Shown piece by piece: positions 41,078 through 50,025 of a DNA stretch of 64,000 nucleotides. The notes below the pieces were generated by a model, which made no database searches, was not told where the DNA came from, and was given only the letters and a program-made list of their open reading frames with translations. Both the position numbers and the translations under genes were made by a program. This DNA comes from DATMBF01 sp035559595 (GTDB taxonomy: Bacteria > Bacteroidota > Ignavibacteria > UBA10030), in assembly GCA_035559595.1 (NCBI GenBank), contig DATMBF010000034.1, positions 1-64,000 of the forward strand. The letters are read 5' to 3'. How positions within the stretch are numbered: the stretch's first letter is position 1; every line of letters starts with the position of its first letter.

Positions 41078-41539
41078 TTACGAGCGAGCGGCGACAGAGA
41101 CATCTGCAGATTTCCGCATCGCCTCTTCGACGGCTTGCAGAAATACCCCCGGGGCCCGGGTTGGCTTCCCCGTTGTTGCGTTCAGGAATCCATGCACGGT
41201 GAACCCTTCCACAATCGGCTCATCTTCGCCATTCCGGAAGATCTTGTATTCGATTCTCACTCGTGCAACCGGCATTTCCTTCATTGCCGTTTCCACAACC
41301 AGTAAATCGTCATAGCGCGCAGAGCGAATGTACTTGGCGTGCGCTTCAATCACCGGCAGCCAGATTCCCAGATGTTCAATCTCGCTATAGGGTAAACCGA
41401 TCTGCCGCAGCAAATCCGATCTTCCTTGCTCGAAGTATTCAAAATATTTCGCATAGTAGACAAACCTCATTTGGTCGGTGTCGGCATAGCGTACGCGGAT
41501 CTCGGTAAGCTGTCGAATCACCGCACCTACCCCTTCCAT
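41078..41539 (-). CDS. YbgC/FadM-type acyl-CoA thioesterase (hot-dog fold)
   Basis: 153 residues. The family signature is RVRYADTDQMRFVYYAKYFEYFEQGR (RYADTD with the catalytic Asp, then the YYAKY stretch) near 13-40. The hot-dog core continues with YDDLLVVETAMKEM and RVRIEYKIFR. YbgC-like enzymes hydrolyse short- or medium-chain acyl-CoA and are tied to envelope lipid metabolism. The ATG at 41539 overlaps the accA stop by 13 bases, so translation is probably coupled to accA. Confidence 0.9.
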   Translation of the reverse strand: MEGVGAVIRQLTEIRVRYADTDQMRFVYYAKYFEYFEQGRSDLLRQIGLPYSEIEHLGIWLPVIEAHAKYIRSARYDDLLVVETAMKEMPVARVRIEYKIFRNGEDEPIVEGFTVHGFLNATTGKPTRAPGVFLQAVEEAMRKSADVSVAARS

Positions 41540-42477
41540 GCCCCCATCGCCGCGAATTTCTCAATCCGCCGCTTGATGAGTTTGTCCGTTTTGATCTTCT
41601 TCAGGTCCCGAAGCTCCTCGATCAGAATCTTCTTGAGCGTGGCCGCTGATTGCTCATGGTTACGATGGGCTCCGCCAAGTGGTTCGGGAATGATACGATC
41701 GACGATTCCCTGCTCTACAAGGTCTGGCGCAGTGAGTCTCAACGCCTCGGCAGCTTGCTCTTTGTAATCCCAGCTTCTCCACAGAATGCTTGAACAGGAT
41801 TCCGGCGCAATCACGGAGTACCATGCATTTTCAAACATCAGAATGCGATCGCCGACGCCGATACCAAGAGCCCCTCCGGAAGCTCCTTCGCCGATGATCA
41901 CGACAACAATCGGGACAGGAAGGTGAGACATCTCGAAGAGATTGCGTGCAATGGCCTCCGCCTGACCGCGTTCTTCCGCTTCCAGACCGGGATAGGCACC
42001 CGGTGTGTCGAGAAGTGTAATGATCGGTTTCTTGAACTTCGCAGCGAGCTGGAACAGCCGAAGGGCCTTTCGATATCCCTCCGGATTCGGCATGCCGAAG
42101 TTCCGGTAGAGATTCGACTTAGTGTCTCGTCCCTTCTGGTGTCCGACAATGAGCACGGTTTCGCCACTGAGTTTACCGAATCCGCCGACAATCGCTTTAT
42201 CATCCGCAAAATGCCGATCCCCGTGCAGTTCCATAAAGTCATCGATGATGAGATTGATATAATCGAGCGTATACGGTCGATCGGGGTGTCTCGCAAGCTG
42301 GACACGCTGCCAGCGACTGAGGTTGGAAAAGATTTGCTCTCTCAACTGATTGACTTTCTTTTCGAGTTTTTCGATCTCGTCAGCGATATCGAGGTTATCG
42401 GAATACTTCCGCATCTCCTCGATTTTTTGTTCTAACTCGTAGATCGGTTTTTCGAATTCAAGAATAGCTTTCGGCAT
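41527..42477 (-). CDS. accA: acetyl-CoA carboxylase carboxyltransferase subunit alpha
   Basis: 316 residues, full length. The N-terminal helix IYELEQKIEEMRKYSDN and the carboxyltransferase core (GDRHFADDKAIVGG, GHQKGRDTK, NFGMPNPEGYRKALRL, DTPGAYPGLEAEERGQAEAIARNL, GEGASGGALGIG) are all present. With AccD, it transfers the carboxyl group from biotin to acetyl-CoA, the first step of fatty-acid synthesis. It overlaps the stop of the upstream GT2 fusion gene by 20 bases and the thioesterase start by 13. Its position inside a polysaccharide locus is unusual but probably only physical. Confidence 0.96.
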   Translation of the reverse strand: MPKAILEFEKPIYELEQKIEEMRKYSDNLDIADEIEKLEKKVNQLREQIFSNLSRWQRVQLARHPDRPYTLDYINLIIDDFMELHGDRHFADDKAIVGGFGKLSGETVLIVGHQKGRDTKSNLYRNFGMPNPEGYRKALRLFQLAAKFKKPIITLLDTPGAYPGLEAEERGQAEAIARNLFEMSHLPVPIVVVIIGEGASGGALGIGVGDRILMFENAWYSVIAPESCSSILWRSWDYKEQAAEALRLTAPDLVEQGIVDRIIPEPLGGAHRNHEQSAATLKKILIEELRDLKKIKTDKLIKRRIEKFAAMGAWKG

Positions 42478-44512
42478 TCGTTCGTCTTTCGCGTTGGATA
42501 AGAGTCTTCAGGAGAATCTCGACATCAAGTGCAAGCGATTGATTCTTCGCATAGTAGAGATTGTATTGCTCGATCTCTTCTGCTGTCAATTGCCGGTCCC
42601 GTTGCAACTGGATCAACCCTGTAAGACCGGGCTTACCGATGAAGAGGGGCTGCTGTGGTTGACCGTTGAGGTGGACAGTTGTGCTGCCCGGAGGCGGACC
42701 AACAAGGCTCATTCGTCCTGCAACAACATCGGGAAGCTGGCAAAGGACGCTTGCCGTTGATCCGGTTCTTGAAGACTTCGTGAAATATACGAAAGGATAG
42801 ATGGAAATCAAGAGAAGTCCTCCGAGACCCAGATCGAACATGCGCTTAGCAATCCGATTCAGCGGTTTTTCGATGTTATACGTGATCTGAACAAGGGGGA
42901 GCTCATCGAGAGAATCCACACTGGCTTTGCCAATCATGACTTCGAGTTTTGTTGGAACCAGATGGAAGTTGACCGCAAGCTCGCGCGTTCGCCCGATAAC
43001 ACCAAGGATATCTGCGTAGGACACCTTTTGGGTCGAGAAAATCACATCGCTCACTCTATGCTCCTGGATCACTTTGCCGATGTTGTCGAGGCTTCCAAGC
43101 ACAGCAAGGCCATCGATCTTTTGGCCGACCGTTCTCCTCGATGAATCGATGAATCCCACAACTTCATAGCCATCAGCAACGCGCTGGCGGAGTCGCCGCA
43201 GAAGCTCGCGGGCGGCGCGATCCGCTCCCACGATGAGGGTACGTCGTCCTAAGAGGCTTTTTCTTCCGGTCGAAAGGTCGCGTCTCCACACTTTCGCAAT
43301 GAGTCTCCATCCGGGCAAAAGCATAACACTCAGCATCCCTGAAATCGCAAGAACCGCCCGACTGAAGGCATAGGACCTAAAGAAGAAGACGATCGCTGCG
43401 ATGATGACATACGCGACGACGACGGCGGCAATGGTGCGCGAGACGGACATTCGACGATGCGTATAGACGCCGGTCACGTAGAGGCTGGCCACGACAATAA
43501 CGGCCGGAACGACGTAGACAATCGGATACGCATACGAGGGAAAATGAAATATCTCACCCAACCAAATGAACTCAGCGACCATCAGGGCCAGATCGACCAA
43601 GACAATGTCAACGATGCCAATCAGGACCGGTCGCAGATGAGCCCTGATCATCGCCAGACGTGAGGAGAATGCGATCGCAAGTTTGAGGAGGCTTGCAAGG
43701 AGGACAGATCGCGTCAGGTGCTTTCGTACAAAAAGTTGCATGGCTTCATAGAACATCTTTATTTCGTCGATGCTGCTCCGGCGCGTGCTTTCCCCCTTAT
43801 AATGGATGATCTGCGTCGAGTGAACGTAATAGATCTTCCATCCAGCTTTTTGAATCCGGTAGCACCAGTCGAGATCCTCACCGTACATAAAGAAACGCTC
43901 GTCCAGCCCACCGACTTCGTTATAGACTTTCCGCCGCGTCATCATGAATGAACCGCTGACGGCATCGATTTCATAGGTCTCGTCGGGGCTGAGGTAGGTC
44001 AAATTGTAGCGGCCCAACAGGCGGGTTTTCGGGAAAAGCTTGCTCAGTCCTGTCAGTCGCGTAAACGCAACCCACGGCGTGGGAAAACTCCGCCGGCAGG
44101 CAAGTTGAAACGTGCCATCGGGATTTAGGATTTTGCAACCGGCTAAACCAACGTCGGGATTCTCCTCAAAGAAGCGGAGCATAACTTTGAGCGTATCTTC
44201 CTGAACTACCGTATCCGGATTGATCAGCAGAAGATATTTCCCCCTTGCCCGTCGCAATGCCCGGTTATTTGCCCGCGCAAACCCTTCGTTGCTCTTGTTG
44301 ATGATCAGACGAACCCACGGGAAATCCTTTTGAAGCATCTGGACGCTTCCATCGTCCGAAGCATTATCAACAACGAGAACCTCAGCACGTATTCCTCGCA
44401 TGGCTTTTTTGAGAGAGACGAGCGCATGATGGAGGAATTCCCTCACATTGTAGTTGACAATAATGACGGAGAGCTGAACGGATGACCCACGGCTGGAGGT
44501 CTTAGCGGCCAT
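42458..44512 (-). CDS. GT2 glycosyltransferase fused to a phosphoglycosyl-transferase-like protein with eroded catalytic region
   Basis: 684 residues. Residues 10-270 are a GT2 rhamnosyl/galactosyl-type transferase (VSVIIVNYNVREFLHHAL-like start, VVDNASDDGS, INPDTVV, FFMYGEDLDWCYR). From about 290 come four membrane helices and a CoA-binding-type Rossmann segment (RRTLIVGADRAARELLRRL), as in polyprenyl glycosylphosphotransferases. The C-terminus (about 580-684) retains KRMFDLGLGG and GRMSLVGPPP, but the membrane-proximal part with the K-F-R-S-M and the catalytic Asp-Glu (D-E-L-P-Q) is not there; it reads VLCQLPDVV. So the second half may be an inactive partner of the full enzyme at 46476. It overlaps accA and the upstream dpm1-like gene. 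Confidence 0.82.
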   Translation of the reverse strand: MAAKTSSRGSSVQLSVIIVNYNVREFLHHALVSLKKAMRGIRAEVLVVDNASDDGSVQMLQKDFPWVRLIINKSNEGFARANNRALRRARGKYLLLINPDTVVQEDTLKVMLRFFEENPDVGLAGCKILNPDGTFQLACRRSFPTPWVAFTRLTGLSKLFPKTRLLGRYNLTYLSPDETYEIDAVSGSFMMTRRKVYNEVGGLDERFFMYGEDLDWCYRIQKAGWKIYYVHSTQIIHYKGESTRRSSIDEIKMFYEAMQLFVRKHLTRSVLLASLLKLAIAFSSRLAMIRAHLRPVLIGIVDIVLVDLALMVAEFIWLGEIFHFPSYAYPIVYVVPAVIVVASLYVTGVYTHRRMSVSRTIAAVVVAYVIIAAIVFFFRSYAFSRAVLAISGMLSVMLLPGWRLIAKVWRRDLSTGRKSLLGRRTLIVGADRAARELLRRLRQRVADGYEVVGFIDSSRRTVGQKIDGLAVLGSLDNIGKVIQEHRVSDVIFSTQKVSYADILGVIGRTRELAVNFHLVPTKLEVMIGKASVDSLDELPLVQITYNIEKPLNRIAKRMFDLGLGGLLLISIYPFVYFTKSSRTGSTASVLCQLPDVVAGRMSLVGPPPGSTTVHLNGQPQQPLFIGKPGLTGLIQLQRDRQLTAEEIEQYNLYYAKNQSLALDVEILLKTLIQRERRTNAESYS

Positions 44513-45218
44513 CGAAGAGACTCTTCAATTTCAGTTTCCAGACCATGAACGCGGCTTCCCACACAATGTGCTTCGACATCTTCGACACACCGTGGCTGCG
44601 ATCGACAAAAATGATGGGGACCTCACACACCTTGAATCCCTTGCGCCAGGCGAGGAAATTCGTCTCGATCTGGAATGCATAACCGTTCGAACGGATCGAG
44701 TTGAGATCAAAACTTTCCAGCACTTTTCGCCGATAACATTTGAAACCGCTTGTCGTGTCGCGGACGGGCATGCCGGTAATAACTCTTGTGTAATAATTTG
44801 CGGCGAAGCTGAGGATCAAGCGACGCATCGGCCAGTTCACCACATTGACGCCGGTGAGGTAACGGGAGCCGATGACCAGATCGCATTCCTGGGCTTTCCA
44901 GAGAAGATTCGGCAACTCGTCCGGATCATGAGAGAAATCGGCATCCATCTCAAAAATGAAATCGAAGCCTTTTTCAAGAGCATAGTGGAAGCCGGCGACG
45001 TAGGCTGTCCCCAGTCCCATTTTCTTCTCACGCTCGATCAGATGCAGACGATGTTCCTCGCGCTGCATTGTCCTTACCACGTCGGCCGTTCCGTCCGGCG
45101 AAGCATCATCAACAATGAGGACCTCAAAGTGTTCGCCAAGCTTGAGGATCCGAGGGATAAGCTTGCGAACGTTCTCCGCTTCGTTGTATGTCGGAATGAT
45201 AACGAGAGAGCGTTTCAT
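44502..45218 (-). CDS. polyprenol monophosphomannose synthase (Dpm1-like GT2)
   Basis: 238 residues. The GT2 signature is complete: VIIPTYNEAENVRKLIPRI, LIVDDASPDGTADVV, GLGTAYVAGFHYAL and EMDADFSHDPDELP with the DxD motif. DTTSGFKCYRRKVLE, and EVPIIFVDRSHGVSKMSK near the end, are the hallmarks of Dpm1/Ppm1 enzymes, which transfer mannose or another hexose from a nucleotide sugar to a polyprenyl phosphate. No membrane helices, as in the soluble Dpm1 class. The ATGA stop/start overlap with the DegT gene and the 11-base overlap with 42458 show coupling. Confidence 0.93.
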   Translation of the reverse strand: MKRSLVIIPTYNEAENVRKLIPRILKLGEHFEVLIVDDASPDGTADVVRTMQREEHRLHLIEREKKMGLGTAYVAGFHYALEKGFDFIFEMDADFSHDPDELPNLLWKAQECDLVIGSRYLTGVNVVNWPMRRLILSFAANYYTRVITGMPVRDTTSGFKCYRRKVLESFDLNSIRSNGYAFQIETNFLAWRKGFKVCEVPIIFVDRSHGVSKMSKHIVWEAAFMVWKLKLKSLFDGR

Positions 45219-46318
45219 GAATTCAATGCCTTCTTAAGGGCCGACACAATGAACATTTGCTGGTCATCTGTGAGCTCAGTGTGCATCGGGAGTGAGAGGA
45301 CCTCCTCGCAGGCGCGTTCGGTGTTCGGAAACGTTTCCTTTGGCCGCCCCACATGCCGGAACGCTTCCTGAAGATGAAGAGGGATTGGGTAATAGATGGC
45401 GTGCGGAATTCGTTGGTCGCTGAGCGACCGTGCAACGCGATCTCTGTTTTTGACACGAATCGTATATTGGTGATAGATATGTCGGGTGTACGAGGCTTCA
45501 AACGGAAGCTCGACCGGCACGTTAGAGAGAATTTCTGAGTATCTTGTTGCTGCTTTGCGACGAGCTTCGTGCCATTGCTCCAGATATTTCAGCTTCACGT
45601 TCAGGATCGCTGCTTGCAAGGCATCGAGTCTGCTATTCACACCAACCACTTCGTGCTTGTAGCGAACCTTCGAGCCATGGACAACAATCATCCGAAGTTT
45701 CTCCGCAAGCGCATCGTCGTTCGTAACGATCATCCCCGCATCTCCAAACGCACCAAGGTTCTTGCTGGGAAAGAAACTGATACACCCCATCGTTCCGATT
45801 CCTCCAACTTTCTTTCCCTTGTACTCCGTTCCCATCGCCTGAGCGGCATCCTCAATGATGGGAATGTTCCTCCTCTGTGCAATCTCAACGATTGGATCCA
45901 TATCGCAAGCATGGCCGTAGAGATGGACCGGGATGATCGCTTTGGTTTTCGGAGTAATCGCAGCCTCAATGAGATTCGGATCGATGTTATAGGTCTTCGG
46001 ATCAATGTCAACATAAACAGGTATCGCTCCAAGCAGAACGATCGTCTCCGTGGTTGCGACAAAAGTAAACGGGGTGGAGATGACTTCGTCACCCGGACCG
46101 ACTCCCAATGCCATCATCGCCACTTGTAAAGCGTCCGTGCCTGAAGCGCAGCCGATGGCGTGCTTGACGTTCAGATACTTCGCCGCTGCATCCTCAAAAT
46201 CCCGCACCTCTTTCCCCAGAATAAACTGGCCGGACTCCAACACTCGATGAATCGCCGCGTCAATCTCAGACTTGATCTTCTTGTACTGTGTCGTTAAATC
46301 GACCATCTGTAAGTTCAT
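45215..46318 (-). CDS. DegT/DnrJ/EryC1/StrS sugar aminotransferase
   Basis: 367 residues, full length. The PLP lysine is Lys186 in FFPSKNLGAFGDAGM; HLYGHACDMDPI and EDAAQAMGTEYKG hold other conserved pocket residues. The N-terminus TTQYKKIKSEIDAAIHRVL and the C-terminal Y-x-x-PLHLQ segment fit. These enzymes transaminate keto sugar nucleotides (for example dTDP-3-keto or 4-keto hexoses); the source could be the product of RfbB (57118). It is followed, in reading direction, by the Dpm1-like gene with ATGA overlap. Upstream is a 157-base gap with a short repeat. Confidence 0.94.
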   Translation of the reverse strand: MNLQMVDLTTQYKKIKSEIDAAIHRVLESGQFILGKEVRDFEDAAAKYLNVKHAIGCASGTDALQVAMMALGVGPGDEVISTPFTFVATTETIVLLGAIPVYVDIDPKTYNIDPNLIEAAITPKTKAIIPVHLYGHACDMDPIVEIAQRRNIPIIEDAAQAMGTEYKGKKVGGIGTMGCISFFPSKNLGAFGDAGMIVTNDDALAEKLRMIVVHGSKVRYKHEVVGVNSRLDALQAAILNVKLKYLEQWHEARRKAATRYSEILSNVPVELPFEASYTRHIYHQYTIRVKNRDRVARSLSDQRIPHAIYYPIPLHLQEAFRHVGRPKETFPNTERACEEVLSLPMHTELTDDQQMFIVSALKKALNS

Positions 46319-46430
46319 GGTGTTCCTTTCAGAATCAGGAGTCCAGCAGCTAACGGAGGCTGTAAATCAGCTTGTCGGTAAATCAGCGACACGTCGTACG
46401 CTGCGTCATTGTGCCATGCACAAATCGCCC

Positions 46431-46470
46431 AATCTTCAATCTGCAATCTTGAATCTTTCAATCTTCAATT
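46431..46470. repeat. degenerate short repeat (AATCTTCAATC units) before the DegT gene
   Basis: AATCTTCAATCTGCAATCTTGAATCTTTCAATCTTCAATT: imperfect copies of AATCTTC/AATCTTG with a period of about 10-11 bases. On the minus strand this lies between the stop of the sugar transferase (46476 end) and the DegT start at 46318. Low-complexity DNA like that at 210-247; no promoter or array can be defined. Confidence 0.6.
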
Positions 46471-46475
46471 CCTTT

Positions 46476-47879
46476 CTACGTATGCCCCTTTCCTCTCATC
46501 ATGACATATATCGTATTGAACAGGATCTTCAGATCGAATCGCCAGGACATATTTTCAATATAAAAGAGGTCGTATTTTACTTTCGTTCGCACATCCTCTA
46601 CCGACTGATCGTACGTGTGCTTGATTTGCGCCCAACCGGTGATGCCCGGCCGCACTTTGAGACGGCGTCGATACAGCGGAAGTTCCTTTGAGAGCTTTTC
46701 AACAAAGAATGGCCTTTCCGGTCGCGGTCCCACGAGACTCATGTCGCCGACAAGCACATTGATGAATTGCGGAACTTCGTCCAAGTGCAGACGTCGGATG
46801 AGCCGCCCTACGCGCGTTACGCGGGGATCGTTTTTCTCGGCCCACTTCGGTCCCGACCGCTTCTCCGCGTCTTTTACCATCGATCGGAATTTCAGCATGG
46901 TGAAGATTCTTCCATTCCTTCCGACGCGGTCCTGCCTGTAAAACACCGGACCGGAAGAATCGAGTTTGACGAGAACCGCAATCATCATCCACAGCGGCAG
47001 TCCTGCGGCAAGGATAGTCAAGGCAACCAGCACGTCAACGGCACGCTTCGCAACCTCCTCCCACGGCTTCATGAGTTGGGGGGTAACTTCAATAAGCGGA
47101 AAACCGTAGATCGAGCTCATCCGTGCCTGACCGCTGACGATGTCGTAGAGGTCGGGGATGATCTTCATTCCCACCGGTCGTCCGTCGCAGTACTTCATGA
47201 TTTCGAGAAGTTTGTCGTGCTCGGTCGAATCGAGACCGACGAGAACCTCGTTCACTTTCCTCTGCTCAAGCAGTTCCGGCAAATCCTTCACTCTCCCCAC
47301 AACGGGGATGTTCCGATACGAAGATTTCGGCGTTCTCGAACCACTGGCGGCGACAAATCCTACCACCTTGTATCCGAGCGCTGGATACTTCATCACCATT
47401 TCACAAAGCTCCTGCGCCTTTTTGGTAAACCCGACAATCAGCGTATTGCGAAGGCCGATGCCGCGTTCGAGCATCCGCTTTTGAAAGCCGCGCAGGAACA
47501 ACCTCCCTCCAGAAACAAACAGGAACAAGACTCCCCAGTACGCAGCAATAAGAAGGCGCGATGTCGCAACAGCGTTTGTTGCTTCGTCATCGAGGAAGAT
47601 CAAAAAAAAGAGAACCAAAACTCCTACCGCCGTCGTCCGAAAAAGCGTGACGACCTCATCGAGACGCGAAAGCAAGTACCATGACCGGTAGAGGCCGAAA
47701 ATGCCAAACCAGACGAGCCAGTAGATGTAAATGACAAACATCGGAAGGAGAAATTCCGGTTCGATGATTGTCGCGATCAGCCCACTCTCCACGCGGAGCC
47801 AATAGTACGCAACGAATGCCGCGTTCATGGAGAGGAAATCGATCCCGAGGAGGAGATATCGTTCTGTTTGTTTGGACAT
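46476..47879 (-). CDS. exopolysaccharide polyprenyl glycosylphosphotransferase (WbaP/WcaJ type)
   Basis: 467 residues. An N-terminal membrane part with four to five helices is followed by a Rossmann-like CoA_binding domain (RNTLIVGFTKKAQELCEMVMK) and a catalytic C-terminal domain (about 285-467). All key motifs are present: KRAVDVLVAL membrane re-entrant helix, GRIFTMLKFRSM, Asp367-Glu368 in HLDEVPQFINVLVGDMSLVGPRPE and RPGITGWAQI. This enzyme transfers a sugar-1-phosphate from a nucleotide sugar to undecaprenyl phosphate, starting repeat-unit synthesis. A complete copy, in contrast with the eroded one at 42458. ATG start; 10 bases from the preceding gene. Confidence 0.95.
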   Translation of the reverse strand: MSKQTERYLLLGIDFLSMNAAFVAYYWLRVESGLIATIIEPEFLLPMFVIYIYWLVWFGIFGLYRSWYLLSRLDEVVTLFRTTAVGVLVLFFLIFLDDEATNAVATSRLLIAAYWGVLFLFVSGGRLFLRGFQKRMLERGIGLRNTLIVGFTKKAQELCEMVMKYPALGYKVVGFVAASGSRTPKSSYRNIPVVGRVKDLPELLEQRKVNEVLVGLDSTEHDKLLEIMKYCDGRPVGMKIIPDLYDIVSGQARMSSIYGFPLIEVTPQLMKPWEEVAKRAVDVLVALTILAAGLPLWMMIAVLVKLDSSGPVFYRQDRVGRNGRIFTMLKFRSMVKDAEKRSGPKWAEKNDPRVTRVGRLIRRLHLDEVPQFINVLVGDMSLVGPRPERPFFVEKLSKELPLYRRRLKVRPGITGWAQIKHTYDQSVEDVRTKVKYDLFYIENMSWRFDLKILFNTIYVMMRGKGHT

Positions 47880-47888
47880 CGCCCGACC

Positions 47889-49055
47889 TTATCGCGTTAC
47901 CTCCCATGCCGCCGTGTGCACTCCTGCGAGAAACTTTATGAAGCCAACGAAAAGAGCCGCGTTCATCGCAACGAAGTAGTAAGGAAAACCACCGACTCCA
48001 ATATTCCAATCGATTTGTTCTGCCGTGAATCCGATCACGACCAACCCCCAAAAGACAACGTGAGCCCAGAACAACGAGCGATACGAATCATCATACAACG
48101 AAAGGGCAAGACTTGAACTGAACAAGATAATCAGGAAAAACGGCACGCACCAGCGGAGGATTTTGTGAGACCAAAGAGCAAACGCGGGGAACCCTTTTTT
48201 CGGATGGAGCATGTCCTTCACGAGCCAAACGCTGGCGAAATTCTGGGCGCCGATGCGCACTTTGCGTTTGAATTCTCCCCGAACTGACCCCGCCACATGC
48301 TCGAACGCAACGGCCTCCGGTTCATAAACCACGCGGTATCCTTTCTTCAGGATATGCAGGGGAATGACAAAATCATCATTGACGGACTTCCCAATGGGGA
48401 GTGGTTCGAAGAGGGACTTACGGATGGCGTACACTCCCCCCGTAGCTCCTACGAGGGATGCAAATCGACTCTCAAGCCTCTTCACAAGAGTTTCATACTG
48501 CCAGTAGAACGATTCACCGACGCCACCGACTGATCGCCGATCTGTTTCTAACCTCAATTCTCCCGAAACTGCCCCGACCTGTGGATCGGAAAAGTGCCGT
48601 ACGAGTCTCTTGACAACCCCCGGGTCAAAGATTGTATTGGCGTCGGAAAAGATAACGATCTCTCCTCGTGCCTGTGTCATGAGATCATTGAGAACCGCAG
48701 CCTTGCCTCGCCGTTGTTGGAACGTTACAAGCTTGATGTGTGAAGTTTTGGCCTTTGTCATGAGTGCATTTGTTCCGTCCGTTGAACCATCCGATCCGAT
48801 CAGCACCTGCAGTTTCTCTTTCGGATAATCGAGCTCTTTGAGATTGCTGATTCGTTGAGAGATGACTTGCTCCTCATTGTGTGCGGAGATCAGGATGGTG
48901 ACGGAAGGAACATTTTTTTTTGATTGGACATCCTTTTGGGAATTCTGTGGTCGAGTAATCAGGAGCAGAAGAAAAGGATAGAGAGCGTACGTATAGAGGA
49001 TAAGCAAAAAGGACACCCACAAGAGAACGGAAAGAACCTCTTTCAAGTTATCCAC
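47889..49055 (-). CDS. membrane GT2 glycosyltransferase
   Basis: 388 residues from a GTG at 49055 that overlaps the previous stop by 8 bases. An N-terminal membrane helix (about 8-30) is followed by the GT2 domain: VTILISAHNEEQVISQRI, GSDGSTDGTN, FSDANTIFDPG (DxN type) and VNDDFVIPLHI. C-terminal membrane helices (about 290-385) follow, and RKVRIGAQNFASVW stands at the place of the processive-synthase Q-x-x-R-W motif, suggesting a non-processive or related enzyme. Donor unknown. Part of a tightly packed run with neighbours. Confidence 0.9.
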   Translation of the reverse strand: MDNLKEVLSVLLWVSFLLILYTYALYPFLLLLITRPQNSQKDVQSKKNVPSVTILISAHNEEQVISQRISNLKELDYPKEKLQVLIGSDGSTDGTNALMTKAKTSHIKLVTFQQRRGKAAVLNDLMTQARGEIVIFSDANTIFDPGVVKRLVRHFSDPQVGAVSGELRLETDRRSVGGVGESFYWQYETLVKRLESRFASLVGATGGVYAIRKSLFEPLPIGKSVNDDFVIPLHILKKGYRVVYEPEAVAFEHVAGSVRGEFKRKVRIGAQNFASVWLVKDMLHPKKGFPAFALWSHKILRWCVPFFLIILFSSSLALSLYDDSYRSLFWAHVVFWGLVVIGFTAEQIDWNIGVGGFPYYFVAMNAALFVGFIKFLAGVHTAAWEVTR

Positions 49056-49989
49056 CGATCGTTTCTACCTTCCCTGATCTTCCGGCAATGCCATCAAGAA
49101 AACCATTCCAAAGAGCTTTGATCCGAGTTGCGACGTCATGAGTGCTTGAGTGTGAGATGCCCGACCAGAGGATGGCCGCCGTCTTTCCAATTCCGTTAAG
49201 GGCACTATAGATGAACAAATACACCTTAAACGGGAATGGCATATGCCGAAAGGCCAGAAACCTGTTTCGTGCGCTGTAATACAGATAGGTTGGTGTGTAG
49301 CGAATCCAGCTATCGCCGGCTCCACTCTTATGATAGATAACACCTTGTGGAGTGTAAAAAAGACGAAAACGTTTATTCGCCCTTAAGGAGAATTCAACAT
49401 CTTCGAAGTACATAAAAAACCGCTCGTCGAATAATCCAATCTCTTCAAAAACACGTCGCCGAACCAAGAGAATGCAACCGGATGTGTATTCGATTTCGCA
49501 TTCACGATCCACCAATCCTCGTTTGAGTGGAACGCCGGAGCAAAGGAGAAGACTGACTCTCCCACCAGTTCCGTAAACTTGAGTCGGATTCGATTGAAGA
49601 TACGCTTTACACGTTACAATACCGATTGCCGGATCTGCCTCTGCGGCGTCGACCATCGGTTGAAGAAAATTGGGTTCAACGGTGGTATCATTGTTGAGAA
49701 TGAGAACGTAATCAGCCTCATGTTCAAGAGCGTATCGGATGCCAGTGTTGTTTCCGGCTGCATACCCCCCGTTGGTTGCTCGCTCAAGCAGGATCAGTTG
49801 TCGAAATGTCTCTCTGAGCTTTTCGGCGCTTCCATCCGTAGAACCGTTGTCGACGATAAGTACTTCGAGGCTCGTGTATGTGGTCTTCAGCAGTGACCAA
49901 ACACACTCCTTCGTTTCTTCGAATCGATTCCAGTTCAAGACTACAGCAACAACGCGTGATTTCTCATGTTCGCTCGCCGTTGTCTTCAT
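49048..49989 (-). CDS. GT2 glycosyltransferase (rhamnosyltransferase-like)
   Basis: 313 residues from the ATG at 49989 (GGAAGG upstream); the longer frame begins with TTG at 50016. A soluble GT2 with VVAVVLNWNRFEETKECVWSL, VDNGSTDGSAEKL, LILNNDTTVEPNFL and FDERFFMYFEDVEFSLRA, typical of the RfbF/WbbL-like branch. The C-terminus has one possible membrane-associated helix. The stop lies inside the following GT2 gene (8 bases overlap). Confidence 0.9.
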   Translation of the reverse strand: MKTTASEHEKSRVVAVVLNWNRFEETKECVWSLLKTTYTSLEVLIVDNGSTDGSAEKLRETFRQLILLERATNGGYAAGNNTGIRYALEHEADYVLILNNDTTVEPNFLQPMVDAAEADPAIGIVTCKAYLQSNPTQVYGTGGRVSLLLCSGVPLKRGLVDRECEIEYTSGCILLVRRRVFEEIGLFDERFFMYFEDVEFSLRANKRFRLFYTPQGVIYHKSGAGDSWIRYTPTYLYYSARNRFLAFRHMPFPFKVYLFIYSALNGIGKTAAILWSGISHSSTHDVATRIKALWNGFLDGIAGRSGKVETIGG

Positions 49990-50025
49990 GAAATCAGGCC
50001 TTCCAATCGCAAGCAAATCCCAACC

